Below, piece after piece: positions 32,314 to 40,268 of a stretch of DNA of 40,268 nucleotides. Each line of letters starts with the position of its first letter. Within the stretch, counting starts at the first letter, position 1. The position numbers and the translations under genes were made by a program. The notes beneath the pieces were generated by a model that saw nothing but the letters and a program-made list of their open reading frames with translations, did no database searches and was not told the DNA's origin. The DNA comes from an uncultured Bacteroidales bacterium (lineage in GTDB: Bacteria; Bacteroidota; Bacteroidia; Bacteroidales; Bacteroidaceae). The stretch lies in assembly GCA_902763865.1 (NCBI GenBank), contig CACWTR010000022.1:1-40268 (forward strand), in the 5' to 3' direction.

Positions 32314-32356
32314 AATCGGGCAGAACGAAGCCCGAAAGCGTTCATTCTGCCCGATT
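32314..32356 (-). terminator. Intrinsic terminator of the outer-membrane protein gene
   Basis: AATCGGGCAGAA (32314-32325) pairs with TTCTGCCCGATT (32345-32356), 12 bp. On the minus strand it is followed by CTTTTATT. It begins 25 nt after the stop codon of the gene ending at 32381. Confidence 0.8.
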
Positions 32357-32380
32357 GTTTGTCTGCTTGGACGTCTTGTC

Positions 32381-33301
32381 TCAGAAGATGTATCCTACGG
32401 TAATTGCAAAGTTGTGGCGCGTGGAGATGTACATATCGCTACCGGTTCCGCTGGTAACGGTATAGCCGCCTACACTTTTGGGTACCTTCGTTGTTCCGGC
32501 AGGGCTGCTTGCACTGGCAAACGGAGTAATGTCACACATGTATGCAACGCCAAAGGAGTAATGTTTGTAGAAGGCATTAAGGCCCACCTGAGCACCCACC
32601 TGGAAGAGTTTGCCGATATGGTTTCTTCCTTCCATCCAACCGTTGCGGCCATTGTTGTTGTCAGTCCTCAGACTTTTGCTGATAGTCGTAACAGTGGTAG
32701 GCAGAGCATTGCCATTGTCATCATATAAAGTAGTGGTTGCTGTTTCCTTTCGGTTTGCCACGAGATTGAAGCGACCATATACACCGGCAAAGGGTGCAAG
32801 GGTAAATCCTTCTATACCTTTGATGTTCCGGAACTGCCAAGTGAGGTTAATGGGAATTGTCAGGCTGAATGCATGAACGCGGTAGTTACGTATTGTGTAT
32901 TCTCCTTTGGGCATACCTACATGATAGGAATATATGCTGTCTTCTTTGCTGTTTCCTGTCTGATAGGCGAATGTCGTACCGACTTCAATATAGAACGGTT
33001 GTGTCTTCATGAGTCGCAGGTCGCACATCCATCCCAAGCTAACTCCGGGAAGGAAATACGTTTCTTTTCTTGGTGCAGTCGGGCTCTTCTGAAGGCTATT
33101 ATTGGTGTACTTGGCACTGGTACCTACAAAGCCGAGCTGCAGACGATGGAAGATTGGCTTCTCATACGGATTTTTAGGCACAAGGGACTCGATTGCTTCG
33201 TCCTCCGACGTAGCTTCCAACAGTTCGTCATCATCTTGGGCAAAGGCACCGAGACCAAATGTCAGCAACAGTGCCGGTAGCATTAGTTTCATTGATTTCA
33301 T
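32381..33301 (-). CDS. Outer-membrane beta-barrel protein (PorT/OMP_b-brl-like)
   Basis: 306 aa. Signal peptide at 1-22 (LLTFGLGAFAQ), an acidic linker (DDDELLEATSEDEAIES), then alternating aromatic/polar strands typical of an outer-membrane barrel (LQLGFVGTSAKY, FYIEVGTTFAYQTG, FSLTIPINLTWQFRN, LAPFAGVYGRFNL, YSFGVAYM), ending in HNFAITVGYIF, an aromatic C-terminal residue as in BAM substrates. It is a single-gene unit with its own consensus promoter and a terminator. The sequence type is that of Bacteroidetes OMP_b-brl proteins; ligand or partner is unknown. Confidence 0.88.
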   Translation of the reverse strand: MKSMKLMLPALLLTFGLGAFAQDDDELLEATSEDEAIESLVPKNPYEKPIFHRLQLGFVGTSAKYTNNSLQKSPTAPRKETYFLPGVSLGWMCDLRLMKTQPFYIEVGTTFAYQTGNSKEDSIYSYHVGMPKGEYTIRNYRVHAFSLTIPINLTWQFRNIKGIEGFTLAPFAGVYGRFNLVANRKETATTTLYDDNGNALPTTVTTISKSLRTDNNNGRNGWMEGRNHIGKLFQVGAQVGLNAFYKHYSFGVAYMCDITPFASASSPAGTTKVPKSVGGYTVTSGTGSDMYISTRHNFAITVGYIF

Positions 33302-33335
33302 AGTATATCTTTGTTAGTTTTTTGATTTCTTCATG

Positions 33336-33367
33336 CAAATATATCTTTAATTACGTTAACTACCAAA
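33336..33367 (-). promoter_or_regulatory. Promoter of the outer-membrane protein gene
   Basis: Minus strand: TTTG (33367-33364), 20 nt, TATATTTG (33343-33336). The leader to the ATG is about 35 nt. Confidence 0.75.
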
Positions 33368-33387
33368 CATTTTTTGCATAATTTTAA

Positions 33388-35037
33388 CTAATGTTCAATA
33401 ATTCGTTTCATCTCGATAACTTGTGAGCAGTATGCAATGACGGCAGGACGATGCGTTACGCAGATTATGGTTCGTCCGGCTTCGCGTCTGCTGAGGTTCT
33501 TCAGCAGTTCCTGTTCGGTTTGCATGTCAAGGGCACTTGTGGCTTCATCCAGAAGGAGAACCGAACCCTTTCGCAGCAGGGCTCTGGCTATGGCGATGCG
33601 CTGTGCCTGACCCTCACTGAGTCCAGCCCCGAGTTCGCCGCAGGCGGTGTCGAGTCCGTCCGGGCGGTTCATCACGAAACCTGCACAAGCCGTCTCGAGT
33701 GCTTGGCGCATGTCTTCTTCTGTGGCATCAGGATTACCCATGAGGAGGTTGTCACGTATCGTTCCGCTGAAAAGGGTATTTCCTTGCGGCACATAAATCA
33801 AGTTGTTTCGTATCCGCGGAGATATGCCTACAGACGTTGTCTCGTCGTACATCTCCATTTTGCCCTCCGAGGGCTTAATAAGAGCAAGGATGAGACGGAT
33901 GAGTGTTGTCTTGCCTGCCCCTGTCTCGCCCAGTATGGCTGTTGTGGAGCCTTTGGGAAAGTCGCATGAAAAATGGGAGAGGATGGGACGTCCTCCCTCC
34001 TTGTAGTGGAAGCTGACATCGGAGATGCGCACCCCTGCACCATCAGGAAAGATGATGGGGGCTGCTTCGTCTTCGAGCGGAACTTCCTGCAGCTCCATGA
34101 GTCTTTCGCTTGCAGTCAGGGTATTGATCAGGATAGGTATGAATCGCGTCATATCGCGGAACGGCCCCTGTATCTGCCCGACAAGCTGTATGAAGGAAAT
34201 CATCATGCCGTAGGTGATGGCTCCCGACTGCAGGCTATCTACTCCCCACAGGAATGTGACGAGGTAGCCGGCGCCGAAGCCAATGCTTATCAGGGTGGAG
34301 GACGTACTGCTGAAGACAGCACGGTGCCGAACATGCTTGCGTAGCTGGCTCTGCGTCAGCATGAGCTTTTCTATCATGGTGCCTGTCCGCTCCAGCGTCT
34401 TGAGGATAGCACGATGCTGGATGCTTTCCTGCAGGATGCTCTGTACGCGGCTCTCGGTGGAACGGATGTCGCGTGTAATGGTTCGCATTTTGCGCACATA
34501 GAGCTTGCTCAGCACCAGGAAGCATGGAGCGATACAAACCACCAGACAGGCAAGGCGTGCATCCATGTGGAAGAGATAGAAGAAAGCACCGACAAGGCGG
34601 AAGGAGACTTCGAGCAAGGCGGGTATTGTCTCTGTAATACACGATGTGAGGTCAAGTACATCGCGTTCTATGCGGTTCAGGATGTCGCCACTGTGACGTT
34701 CCTCCAAGCCCTTCCATTCGCTGCGGAGCAGATGGGAGAACAGACGTTGCTGAAGGATATTCTGGGAGCGGACGCCAAGCAAGGCACTGACCCACTTCCT
34801 GGCAAAGCCGAGCAGAATCTTGCTGACCATGATGGCTACCAGGGCGTAGGCAGCAGAGCGCAGGCTACCTTCGGCTTTGTCCGTTGCAATGTCAATCGTC
34901 CACTTCGTTGCATAGATAAAGGCAAAGTCGAGAATGACGGACATGATGCCGATGAGCGCATTGAGAACCGACTGCAGCCGCAATCCTCGGGAGGAATGCC
35001 AAAGCCATGCTATTATTTTACGATTTGACAACTTCAC
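33388..35037 (-). CDS. ABC exporter, fused permease and ATPase (half-transporter)
   Basis: 549-aa half-transporter of the ABCB/MsbA-like type, so it should act as a dimer. The membrane domain (about 20-310) has six segments. In the ATPase domain: Walker A GETGAGKT (370-377), Q-loop VPQGN, signature LSEGQ (473-477, Gly replaced by Glu against LSGGQ), Walker B LLLDEATSALD (494-504) and switch THR. Catalytic residues are intact. The start is a GTG (35037) inside a 16-nt tandem repeat (35021-35070); MKLSNRKIIAWLW is otherwise without homologous context. It follows nadK with a 40-nt gap. The substrate cannot be predicted; lipid, peptide or drug export are the usual options for this group. Confidence 0.9.
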   Translation of the reverse strand: MKLSNRKIIAWLWHSSRGLRLQSVLNALIGIMSVILDFAFIYATKWTIDIATDKAEGSLRSAAYALVAIMVSKILLGFARKWVSALLGVRSQNILQQRLFSHLLRSEWKGLEERHSGDILNRIERDVLDLTSCITETIPALLEVSFRLVGAFFYLFHMDARLACLVVCIAPCFLVLSKLYVRKMRTITRDIRSTESRVQSILQESIQHRAILKTLERTGTMIEKLMLTQSQLRKHVRHRAVFSSTSSTLISIGFGAGYLVTFLWGVDSLQSGAITYGMMISFIQLVGQIQGPFRDMTRFIPILINTLTASERLMELQEVPLEDEAAPIIFPDGAGVRISDVSFHYKEGGRPILSHFSCDFPKGSTTAILGETGAGKTTLIRLILALIKPSEGKMEMYDETTSVGISPRIRNNLIYVPQGNTLFSGTIRDNLLMGNPDATEEDMRQALETACAGFVMNRPDGLDTACGELGAGLSEGQAQRIAIARALLRKGSVLLLDEATSALDMQTEQELLKNLSRREAGRTIICVTHRPAVIAYCSQVIEMKRIIEH

Positions 35038-35070
35038 GATTTGATAATTTCACAAATTGACGGTTTGACG
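35021..35070 (-). repeat. 16-nt tandem repeat overlapping the ABC exporter start
   Basis: Plus strand units CGATTTGACAACTTCA (35021-35036) and CGATTTGATAATTTCA (35037-35052), then a degenerate third unit. The GTG start codon at 35037-35035 (minus strand) is made at a unit junction. Such words are frequent in Prevotella-type intergenic regions. Confidence 0.7.
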
Positions 35071-35077
35071 GTTCTTC

Positions 35078-35995
35078 TTAATGTTCGATGGTTCTGGTGT
35101 CACTTCCCCAAAGGAGTTTGCTCCGCAGGGTATGGAGGAAAGTTGTTTCCGGTCTTTTCAGCACGAAGACCTGATAGGGAGCCTTACGGATGGTGAGGCG
35201 CGTCGTATCCTGACAGGATTCGCTGCGTCCGTCGATAGCGACCAGGAAGTTGTGGCTCCGGCTTTCCACGGTAAGCGTTATCTCCAAGTTATCGGGAAGG
35301 GCCAGCGGTCTGACGGTCAGTCCGTGGGGGGCGACAGGGACAAGTCCTACGTTCTGGCACCCCGGCAACATGACGGGGCCGCCTACGCTCAGGGCGTATG
35401 CCGTACTGCCGGTCGGAGTGTTGACAACAAGCCCGTCGGCCTGATACGTAGTGAGGTATTCGCCGTTGAGGTCAACACGGATACTTATCATGCTGCTGTT
35501 GTCGCGCTTGAGCACGGCCACCTCGTTGAGAGCAAAGGGATAGCCGGGAGGTGCTGCTTCCTGCTGTGCACTGCCGTCCGCGGTGTCATATTCAACCTGC
35601 AGGACGTTGCAGCGTTCCGTGTGGAGCAGACCGGCGTGGAGGTTACGGAAGGTCAGGGCGATGTCGTCCGGGGAGAAGTCTGCCAGGAACCCAAGCCGCC
35701 CCGTATTGATGCCGAGGATGGGAATCTGCTTCTTCCCTACCCTCATGGCTGTGGTCAGGAAAGTGCCGTCCCCGCCCATGCTGACAGCGACGTCTGCCTC
35801 GAAGTCATCTCCTGTTATCAGCTGATGGCTGGGAATGGAGACGTGCATCTCTTCGTGCAGGTACTCGTAGAAGGATGTGTCGATGAGCGGGACGATACCC
35901 GATTCCTGCAGCGCTTCGAAGAGTTTATGCACTGCCTCGCACTTCTTGGGTTGATAGGTATTCCCGAAGATTGCACATCTTTTACCCTTTTCCAT
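35078..35995 (-). CDS. nadK: NAD kinase
   Basis: Makes NADP+ from NAD+ and ATP. 305 aa, a usual length. Signature motifs: GGDGTFLTTAMRV with the catalytic GGDG, NTGRLGFLADF, and PTGSTAYALSVGGP. The N-terminus (MEKGKRCAIFGNTYQPKKCE) is family-like for Bacteroidetes. It has a good promoter (36018-36049) and is divergent from the DJ-1/PfpI gene. The NADPH demand of the reductases at 2654-5586 is served by this enzyme, like any other NADPH user, but there is no specific link. Confidence 0.96.
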   Translation of the reverse strand: MEKGKRCAIFGNTYQPKKCEAVHKLFEALQESGIVPLIDTSFYEYLHEEMHVSIPSHQLITGDDFEADVAVSMGGDGTFLTTAMRVGKKQIPILGINTGRLGFLADFSPDDIALTFRNLHAGLLHTERCNVLQVEYDTADGSAQQEAAPPGYPFALNEVAVLKRDNSSMISIRVDLNGEYLTTYQADGLVVNTPTGSTAYALSVGGPVMLPGCQNVGLVPVAPHGLTVRPLALPDNLEITLTVESRSHNFLVAIDGRSESCQDTTRLTIRKAPYQVFVLKRPETTFLHTLRSKLLWGSDTRTIEH

Positions 35996-36017
35996 AATTT
36001 ATTTTGCTTTGAGCGGA

Positions 36018-36049
36018 CAAAGTTAAGGATTTTTTCTTAACTTTGCAAA
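36018..36049 (-). promoter_or_regulatory. Promoter of nadK
   Basis: Minus strand: TTTG (36049-36046), 20 nt, TAACTTTG (36025-36018). Its spacer contains the mirror -7-like element of the opposite strand (36038-36045). Confidence 0.75.
36038..36045 (+). promoter_or_regulatory. -7-like element facing the DJ-1/PfpI gene
   Basis: TAACTTTG on the plus strand, the mirror image of the nadK -7 element: CAAAGTTAAG (36018-36027) and CTTAACTTTG (36036-36045) form a perfect inverted repeat with an 8-nt gap. No good plus-strand -33 is found at 19-21 nt. Confidence 0.45.
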
Positions 36050-36124
36050 ACAGAAGGGCCAATTATGGTTCATTCTGCACAAATCTTGCATCATAACTCT
36101 TTATTCATATATAATATATAAGGT

Positions 36125-36682
36125 ATGATTTACGTCTTTTTAGCAACAGGCTTCGAGGACATCGAAGCTATAGCACCGGTTGACATCATGCGACGTGCCG
36201 GGCTGGAAGTGCAGACGGTTTCCGTTACGGGCGACCGTGTCGTGACGACAGCACATGGCGTTGGTATCGTGGCCGACATCTTGCTTCAGGATGCAGACTT
36301 TTCGCAGGCAGAGATGATAGTGCTGCCCGGAGGACTGCCCGGCTCAACGAACCTTGATGCATGCCGCCCCCTGACGGAAGCCATCGTGCGCCACCGCGAG
36401 AAAGGCGGGGCAATTGCAGCCATCTGTGCCGCTCCGCTTGTCTTCGGACATCTTGGCCTGCTGAAAGGCCATCGCGCCACGTGCTATCCCGGAGTTGAGC
36501 CCGAACTGAAGGGCGCCACCTGCACCTCGGCTATCGTCGAGCAGGATGCCGGCATCATTACGGGTAAAGGTCCCGGCGCCGCCTTCGAGTTCGGCTACAC
36601 CATCGTCGATTTCTTCCTTGGCAAAGGTGCATCCCAGCCTCTGCGACAGGGCATGATATACCAGGAACTGGTAGGAGGATGA
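36125..36682 (+). CDS. DJ-1/PfpI family protein (YajL/ThiJ-like)
   Basis: 185 aa. The DJ-1 hallmarks are seen: an acidic residue E14 in FEDIEAIAP and the nucleophilic elbow AAICAAPLV with C101, plus [12 protein letters not shown]. The family includes stress chaperones and glyoxalase- or amide-hydrolase-like enzymes (reported deglycase activity is disputed), so a precise reaction should not be assigned. It overlaps ispD by 4 nt (ATGA), suggesting coupling of the two, with no known biochemical link. Confidence 0.92.
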   Translation: MIYVFLATGFEDIEAIAPVDIMRRAGLEVQTVSVTGDRVVTTAHGVGIVADILLQDADFSQAEMIVLPGGLPGSTNLDACRPLTEAIVRHREKGGAIAAICAAPLVFGHLGLLKGHRATCYPGVEPELKGATCTSAIVEQDAGIITGKGPGAAFEFGYTIVDFFLGKGASQPLRQGMIYQELVGG

Positions 36683-37368
36683 CGCCAATGACCGGAGAGC
36701 ACCTGTTTGCCATCATCGTGGCAGGCGGCAAGGGACTCAGAATGGGCAGTGAGATACCGAAGCAGTTCCTCCCCATCGGAGGGAAACCGGTACTGATGCA
36801 TACTATCGAGGCTTTCAGGCAAGCGCTTCCGGAAGTCCGGGTTGTGCTCGTACTGCCTGCCGAGCAGCACGACTACTGGCACCGACTCTGCCAGCAATAC
36901 GACTTCCGTTCCCCTCAGCTGATTGCAGCTGGCGGCGAGACGCGCTTCCACAGTGTCCGCAACGGCCTTGCGCTCCTGCCGGACGAAGCGGGAGCAGTTG
37001 TCGGCATCCACGACGGGGTGCGTCCTTTCGTCTCGGCTGACACCATACGCCGCTGCTACGAAGCTGCAGCCACGGGTCATGCCGTAGTGCCTGTCGTGCC
37101 TGTCGTCGAGACGGTGCGCCAGATTCTTCCCGACGGCAAGAGCGCAACACGGCCACGCAGCGACTACCGCCTCGTGCAGACTCCGCAGACCTTTCCCCTG
37201 ACACTGCTGAAGGAAGCCTACCGACAGCCCTACTCGGAGTCCTTTACCGACGATGCCTCGGTTGTCGAAGCAATGGGACGCGAGATTGTCATGATTGAAG
37301 GCAATCGCGAAAACATCAAGCTAACAACACCTGAGGACCTTCAGTACGCACGCTTCCTACTGTCCTGA
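36679..37368 (+). CDS. ispD: 2-C-methyl-D-erythritol 4-phosphate cytidylyltransferase
   Basis: MEP-pathway isoprenoid enzyme that makes CDP-methylerythritol from CTP and MEP. 229 aa. Motifs: [38 protein letters not shown] and the C-terminal [11 protein letters not shown]. The ATG at 36679 overlaps the DJ-1 stop by 4 nt; ATG 36688 is a possible alternative. The ribosome-binding site GTAGGAGG (36671-36678) lies immediately upstream. The next gene starts 43 nt later. Confidence 0.96.
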   Translation: MTPMTGEHLFAIIVAGGKGLRMGSEIPKQFLPIGGKPVLMHTIEAFRQALPEVRVVLVLPAEQHDYWHRLCQQYDFRSPQLIAAGGETRFHSVRNGLALLPDEAGAVVGIHDGVRPFVSADTIRRCYEAAATGHAVVPVVPVVETVRQILPDGKSATRPRSDYRLVQTPQTFPLTLLKEAYRQPYSESFTDDASVVEAMGREIVMIEGNRENIKLTTPEDLQYARFLLS

Positions 37369-37411
37369 AGGTTCACATCACTATTATTAACTTAAAACAC
37401 TGGAAAACAAA

Positions 37412-40165
37412 ATGAAATTAAACAAAGGGTTATACACATCCTTCATGTTCTGCTGCATGTTCCTGTCGGCAGGCATGACCATTAACATGAATGCACAGGA
37501 CACCATAGACGACATCGGCAACCTGCTGGTGAGCTACAGCTTCGACCGTGACGGCGACGACAGCGGCACCTACTCCGCCACGCCGATGGGGTCCGCCTCT
37601 TTCCTCGAACTTAGCAACGGCAACCGCGTCCTCTCTACAGGCAACGACAAGGGCTACCTGGACCTCGGCACCGCGATGGCACGCGAAGTGCTCGGACAGC
37701 TGAGCGGCAATTACTCTATCTCGCTCGACATCTGCATCGGCATTCCCAACTCGCTGAACAGCTTCTGCTGGGCATGGGCAATGGGCAATGGCACGGGGCA
37801 GTACTCGGCTCTCGTCAACAAAGCAGGAAACGGCGACTGGTACTACGAGATAAAGAACTCGAATGCTTATAAGGCTTCCTCCGCACGCGGACTCAGCGAG
37901 GATGAGTGGCACACCGTCACGGTTGTCCAGAGCGGCAGCACCTGTGCCATCTACACCGACGGCGTGCGTCGCGGCACGGTCTCCACGTCAGTTCATCCCG
38001 CGAACTTTGCATCCAGCATCTCTCAGAGTTGGCTGGGACGCTCGCCTTACGAGTCCGACGCCTACATGACCGGAACCATGATGGACAATTTCCGCATCTA
38101 TGCGAAAGCCCTCACGACTGCCGAGGTCAAGATGCTCTATGAAGCTCGCCCCAAACAGGAGGAGGAACAGAAAGTGGAGTTCCCCGTCGTGTTCGACTTC
38201 TCGTCCGAGAGCGACACGGCACGGCAGTTCACCGGCACCCTCCAGAACGGAGCCGAGCTGACACGCTTTGCCTCGAAGCCCGTGCTCAGCCTCGGCAATG
38301 CCGACGGCTATTTCGACTTCGGTCCGGACTTCCGCAATGTCATGAGCAGCCTCGACGAGACATTCTCCATCTCTACGACACTGCTCGTGCCGAAGACCAC
38401 GTCCGTCTCCGGTGCAGGCAACTTCATCTGGTGCTTTGCCCGCAGTTCCAGCGAAGGCTATCTCTTCCTCAGTGCCAAGGACACGCGTTATTCCATCTCG
38501 ACCTCCAACTGGAGCGGCGAGACCAACTGCTCCGCCACCATGCCTATTGCACAGGGAGAGTGGGTCAACGTCACCTACACGCAAAGCGGCAACACCGGTG
38601 CCTTGTACGTCAATGGTGTGAGGAAGAGTCAGAACGGCAACATGAAGACGCATCCTGCCGACCTCAAGAAGCTCGTGATGAACTACCTGGGAAAGAGCTG
38701 CTACGCCGGCGACGCCTACCTGAAGGATGCACTCTATGCTGATTTCCGCATCTACGACACCACCCTCACAGCCGAGGACATCGCCGAGCTGGTGGCGGAA
38801 GCCGACGCCCTGAACAACCTCAGCAGCGAGGAGGCCATACGCATCGACCTCGAAGAACTGTCACTGCCCAGCAGCATTAACAATCTCTACGAAGGCGTCA
38901 AGCTGCCCGCCAGCGGCACTTATGGCTCCGCCATTACCTGGCAGTCCGACAACACGGCACTGCTATCGAGCGACGGACAGGTTGTAGGCATTCCCGAAGG
39001 AAAGCGCCAGCACGTCACCCTCACCGCCACGCTGACCAACGGCACGGAGACTGCCACCAAGACCTTCGACGTCTATGTCCGCCGCAAGGACAGCCCCTAC
39101 TCCCACTACCTCTTCACCTTCTTCCCCAGCAATTCCGACGAGAACATCTACTATGCCCTCTCGGACAACGGCTACGACTACACGGTCATCAATCAGGGCA
39201 AACCCGTCATAACCGCCAAGGACATCACCGTCATGGGCGGACTGCGCGACCCCCACATCCTGCGAGGCGAGGACGGACGCTTCTACATGGTCGCCACCGA
39301 CATGCGCAGCTCCCTTGGCTGGAGCAGCAACCGCGGCATGGTGCTCATGCGCTCCGACAACCTTGTCACCTGGACGTGCAGCACCGTCCATTTCCCGACA
39401 CGCTACGCAGGAACGTCCTTTGCCAACGTGACGCGCGTCTGGGCACCGGAGACTATCTACGACCCCGTGGCCGGAAAGTACCTCGTCTATTTCTCCATCC
39501 TGACTAACGACGGCTCCGTGCCCTACGACAAGGTCTTCTATGCATACGCCAACGAGGACTTCACCGACCTCGAGACGGAACCCATCTACTTCTACGACCG
39601 CGGCGGTGCCACCATCGACATGGACATCGTCTTCAACGAGAACGACAGCCTCTACCACGCCTTCTACAAGAACGAGGGAGCGGGCGGCATCTGTCAGGTG
39701 ACAGCCAGCAGCCTCACCGCCCCCGTCGGACAGGAAGGCAGCCAATGGAGCAAGCCCAGCGGCACCCTGCAGCAAACAACCGAGGCCGTGGAGGGCGCTG
39801 GAATCTTCCGCCTCATCGACAGCGACGATTGGATTCTCATGTACGACTGCTACATGAACGGCCACTACCAGTTCTGCTCTTCGCCCGACCTTTTCCAGTT
39901 CACCTTCCGCAAGAACACAGCCACCTCCGGGGCATTCACGCCCCGCCACGGCACCGTCATTCCTATCACCGAAGACGAGTACCAGGGGCTGCTGCTGCTC
40001 CCCGACGTGACAGGCATCAAGGCCATTGGCAACCGGGAGCAGTCAGCCGGCGGCGAGCACCCCGTGCGCAAGGAACTCACTCCCTCTGGAATCGTCATCA
40101 AGGACCAGAACGACCACCGTTTTGACCTGAACGGCAGACAGATTAAGGTGGGTTCTATAAATTAG
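37412..40165 (+). CDS. Secreted multidomain protein: two LamG domains, Ig-like domain and GH43-type glycosidase
   Basis: Likely an arabinan- or xylan-type polysaccharide hydrolase, 917 aa. A signal peptide (1-28) is followed by two concanavalin-A-like (LamG) modules (about 35-245 and 258-455; both contain the same W-x-x-V-x-x-x-Q-S-G strand), an Ig-like domain (about 478-555) and a five-bladed GH43 domain. In the last, the general base lies in RDPHIL (D613), the pKa-modulating Asp is D736 or D738 (TIDMDIVFN), and the proposed acid is E794 (AVEGAGIF), so all three catalytic residues are present. The C-terminus starts a typical sorting or anchor pattern (HRFDLNGRQIK) but stops after VGSIN. The downstream sequence may be an insertion-sequence end. 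It stands alone, without a SusC/SusD pair nearby. Confidence 0.88.
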   Translation: MKLNKGLYTSFMFCCMFLSAGMTINMNAQDTIDDIGNLLVSYSFDRDGDDSGTYSATPMGSASFLELSNGNRVLSTGNDKGYLDLGTAMAREVLGQLSGNYSISLDICIGIPNSLNSFCWAWAMGNGTGQYSALVNKAGNGDWYYEIKNSNAYKASSARGLSEDEWHTVTVVQSGSTCAIYTDGVRRGTVSTSVHPANFASSISQSWLGRSPYESDAYMTGTMMDNFRIYAKALTTAEVKMLYEARPKQEEEQKVEFPVVFDFSSESDTARQFTGTLQNGAELTRFASKPVLSLGNADGYFDFGPDFRNVMSSLDETFSISTTLLVPKTTSVSGAGNFIWCFARSSSEGYLFLSAKDTRYSISTSNWSGETNCSATMPIAQGEWVNVTYTQSGNTGALYVNGVRKSQNGNMKTHPADLKKLVMNYLGKSCYAGDAYLKDALYADFRIYDTTLTAEDIAELVAEADALNNLSSEEAIRIDLEELSLPSSINNLYEGVKLPASGTYGSAITWQSDNTALLSSDGQVVGIPEGKRQHVTLTATLTNGTETATKTFDVYVRRKDSPYSHYLFTFFPSNSDENIYYALSDNGYDYTVINQGKPVITAKDITVMGGLRDPHILRGEDGRFYMVATDMRSSLGWSSNRGMVLMRSDNLVTWTCSTVHFPTRYAGTSFANVTRVWAPETIYDPVAGKYLVYFSILTNDGSVPYDKVFYAYANEDFTDLETEPIYFYDRGGATIDMDIVFNENDSLYHAFYKNEGAGGICQVTASSLTAPVGQEGSQWSKPSGTLQQTTEAVEGAGIFRLIDSDDWILMYDCYMNGHYQFCSSPDLFQFTFRKNTATSGAFTPRHGTVIPITEDEYQGLLLLPDVTGIKAIGNREQSAGGEHPVRKELTPSGIVIKDQNDHRFDLNGRQIKVGSIN

Positions 40166-40268
40166 CTTGGGATTGCTCTTAGGCTATTTTCGAGCAGATT
40201 TGACTTCAAACCCGCCGAAGCGTAGCAGGCTACGGTTCAAGGGACTGAAGGCAAAGATGCCGAAAAGA
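40150..40268 (-). mobile_element. Possible end of an insertion sequence (partial)
   Basis: The sequence from about 40150 to the window edge has a different character from the gene it follows. Read on the minus strand, it contains an open frame from the window edge (40267) to a TAG at 40186-40184, ending GFEVKSARK, which could be the C-terminus of a transposase. A terminal repeat would begin near the GGGTTCTATAAAT words at 40150-40162. The complete element, its other end and target duplication lie outside the window, so this is only a suspicion. Confidence 0.3.

Noticed and set aside
1-40268. CRISPR array, prophage, conjugative element or toxin-antitoxin pair
   Set aside because: No regularly spaced repeats, integrase, phage structural genes, tra genes (the TraB/GumN name is historical) or small paired genes of known toxin-antitoxin type were found.

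Overview
The window looks like a chromosomal segment of a gut-type Bacteroidales bacterium, probably Prevotellaceae or a close relative. The evidence is a Na+-NQR operon, DUF4296 and DUF5117-type families, a type-2 IleRS, a Cys-poor DksA-like protein, and promoters of the Bacteroidetes form (TTTG, 19-21 nt, TAnnTTTG). Starts mostly lack strong Shine-Dalgarno sequences. Short palindromic and simple repeats are scattered between and inside genes. No rRNA, CRISPR array, phage or integrative element is visible. Genus and species cannot be fixed from the sequence alone.

Layout. 1-1996: end of the nqr operon (nqrE cut by the window edge, nqrF) and its terminator. 2020-8020: a secreted hypothetical protein, then a tight cluster of a steroid 5-alpha-reductase-like membrane enzyme, an Old-Yellow-Enzyme-type ene-reductase and a short-chain dehydrogenase, followed by an alanine/glycine:Na+ symporter and a TraB/GumN protein. 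The three enzymes match the set known from gut Bacteroidales for reductive bile acid/steroid conversion (5-beta-reductase, 5-alpha-reductase, 3-HSDH), and they are the most notable system here. 8090-11080: xseA-xseB, ilvE, tRNA-Asp and a bidirectional terminator. 11107-13230: a ClpB lacking its N-terminal domain. 13231-14041: a repeat-rich intergenic region and a small orphan gene. 14082-16574: rpiB and tkt (pentose phosphate pathway). 16711-22400: ileS, a DksA-like gene, lspA, a DUF4296 lipoprotein and a 60-aa protein, all on the minus strand. 22601-25063: a large secreted metzincin-type metalloprotease with a strong terminator. 25307-32119: a minus-strand run lepA, crp-like, hpt, adk, obg, pgeF, M23 peptidase, hypothetical, with gaps of 45 nt or less. 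32381-35995: an outer-membrane beta-barrel gene, an ABC exporter and nadK. 36125-37368: DJ-1/PfpI and ispD. 37412-40165: a secreted LamG-LamG-Ig-GH43 protein whose 3' end may be cut by an insertion sequence.

At the DNA level, a GC-rich palindromic REP-like family sits inside three protein-coding genes without breaking their frames (SDR, xseA, DUF4296 lipoprotein). A 66-nt concentric double palindrome occurs twice, 12 kb apart. A five-unit heptanucleotide tract encodes part of the signal peptide of an M23 peptidase, where unit loss or gain would shift the frame. Other short repeats overlap the start of the ABC exporter and the leader of ilvE.
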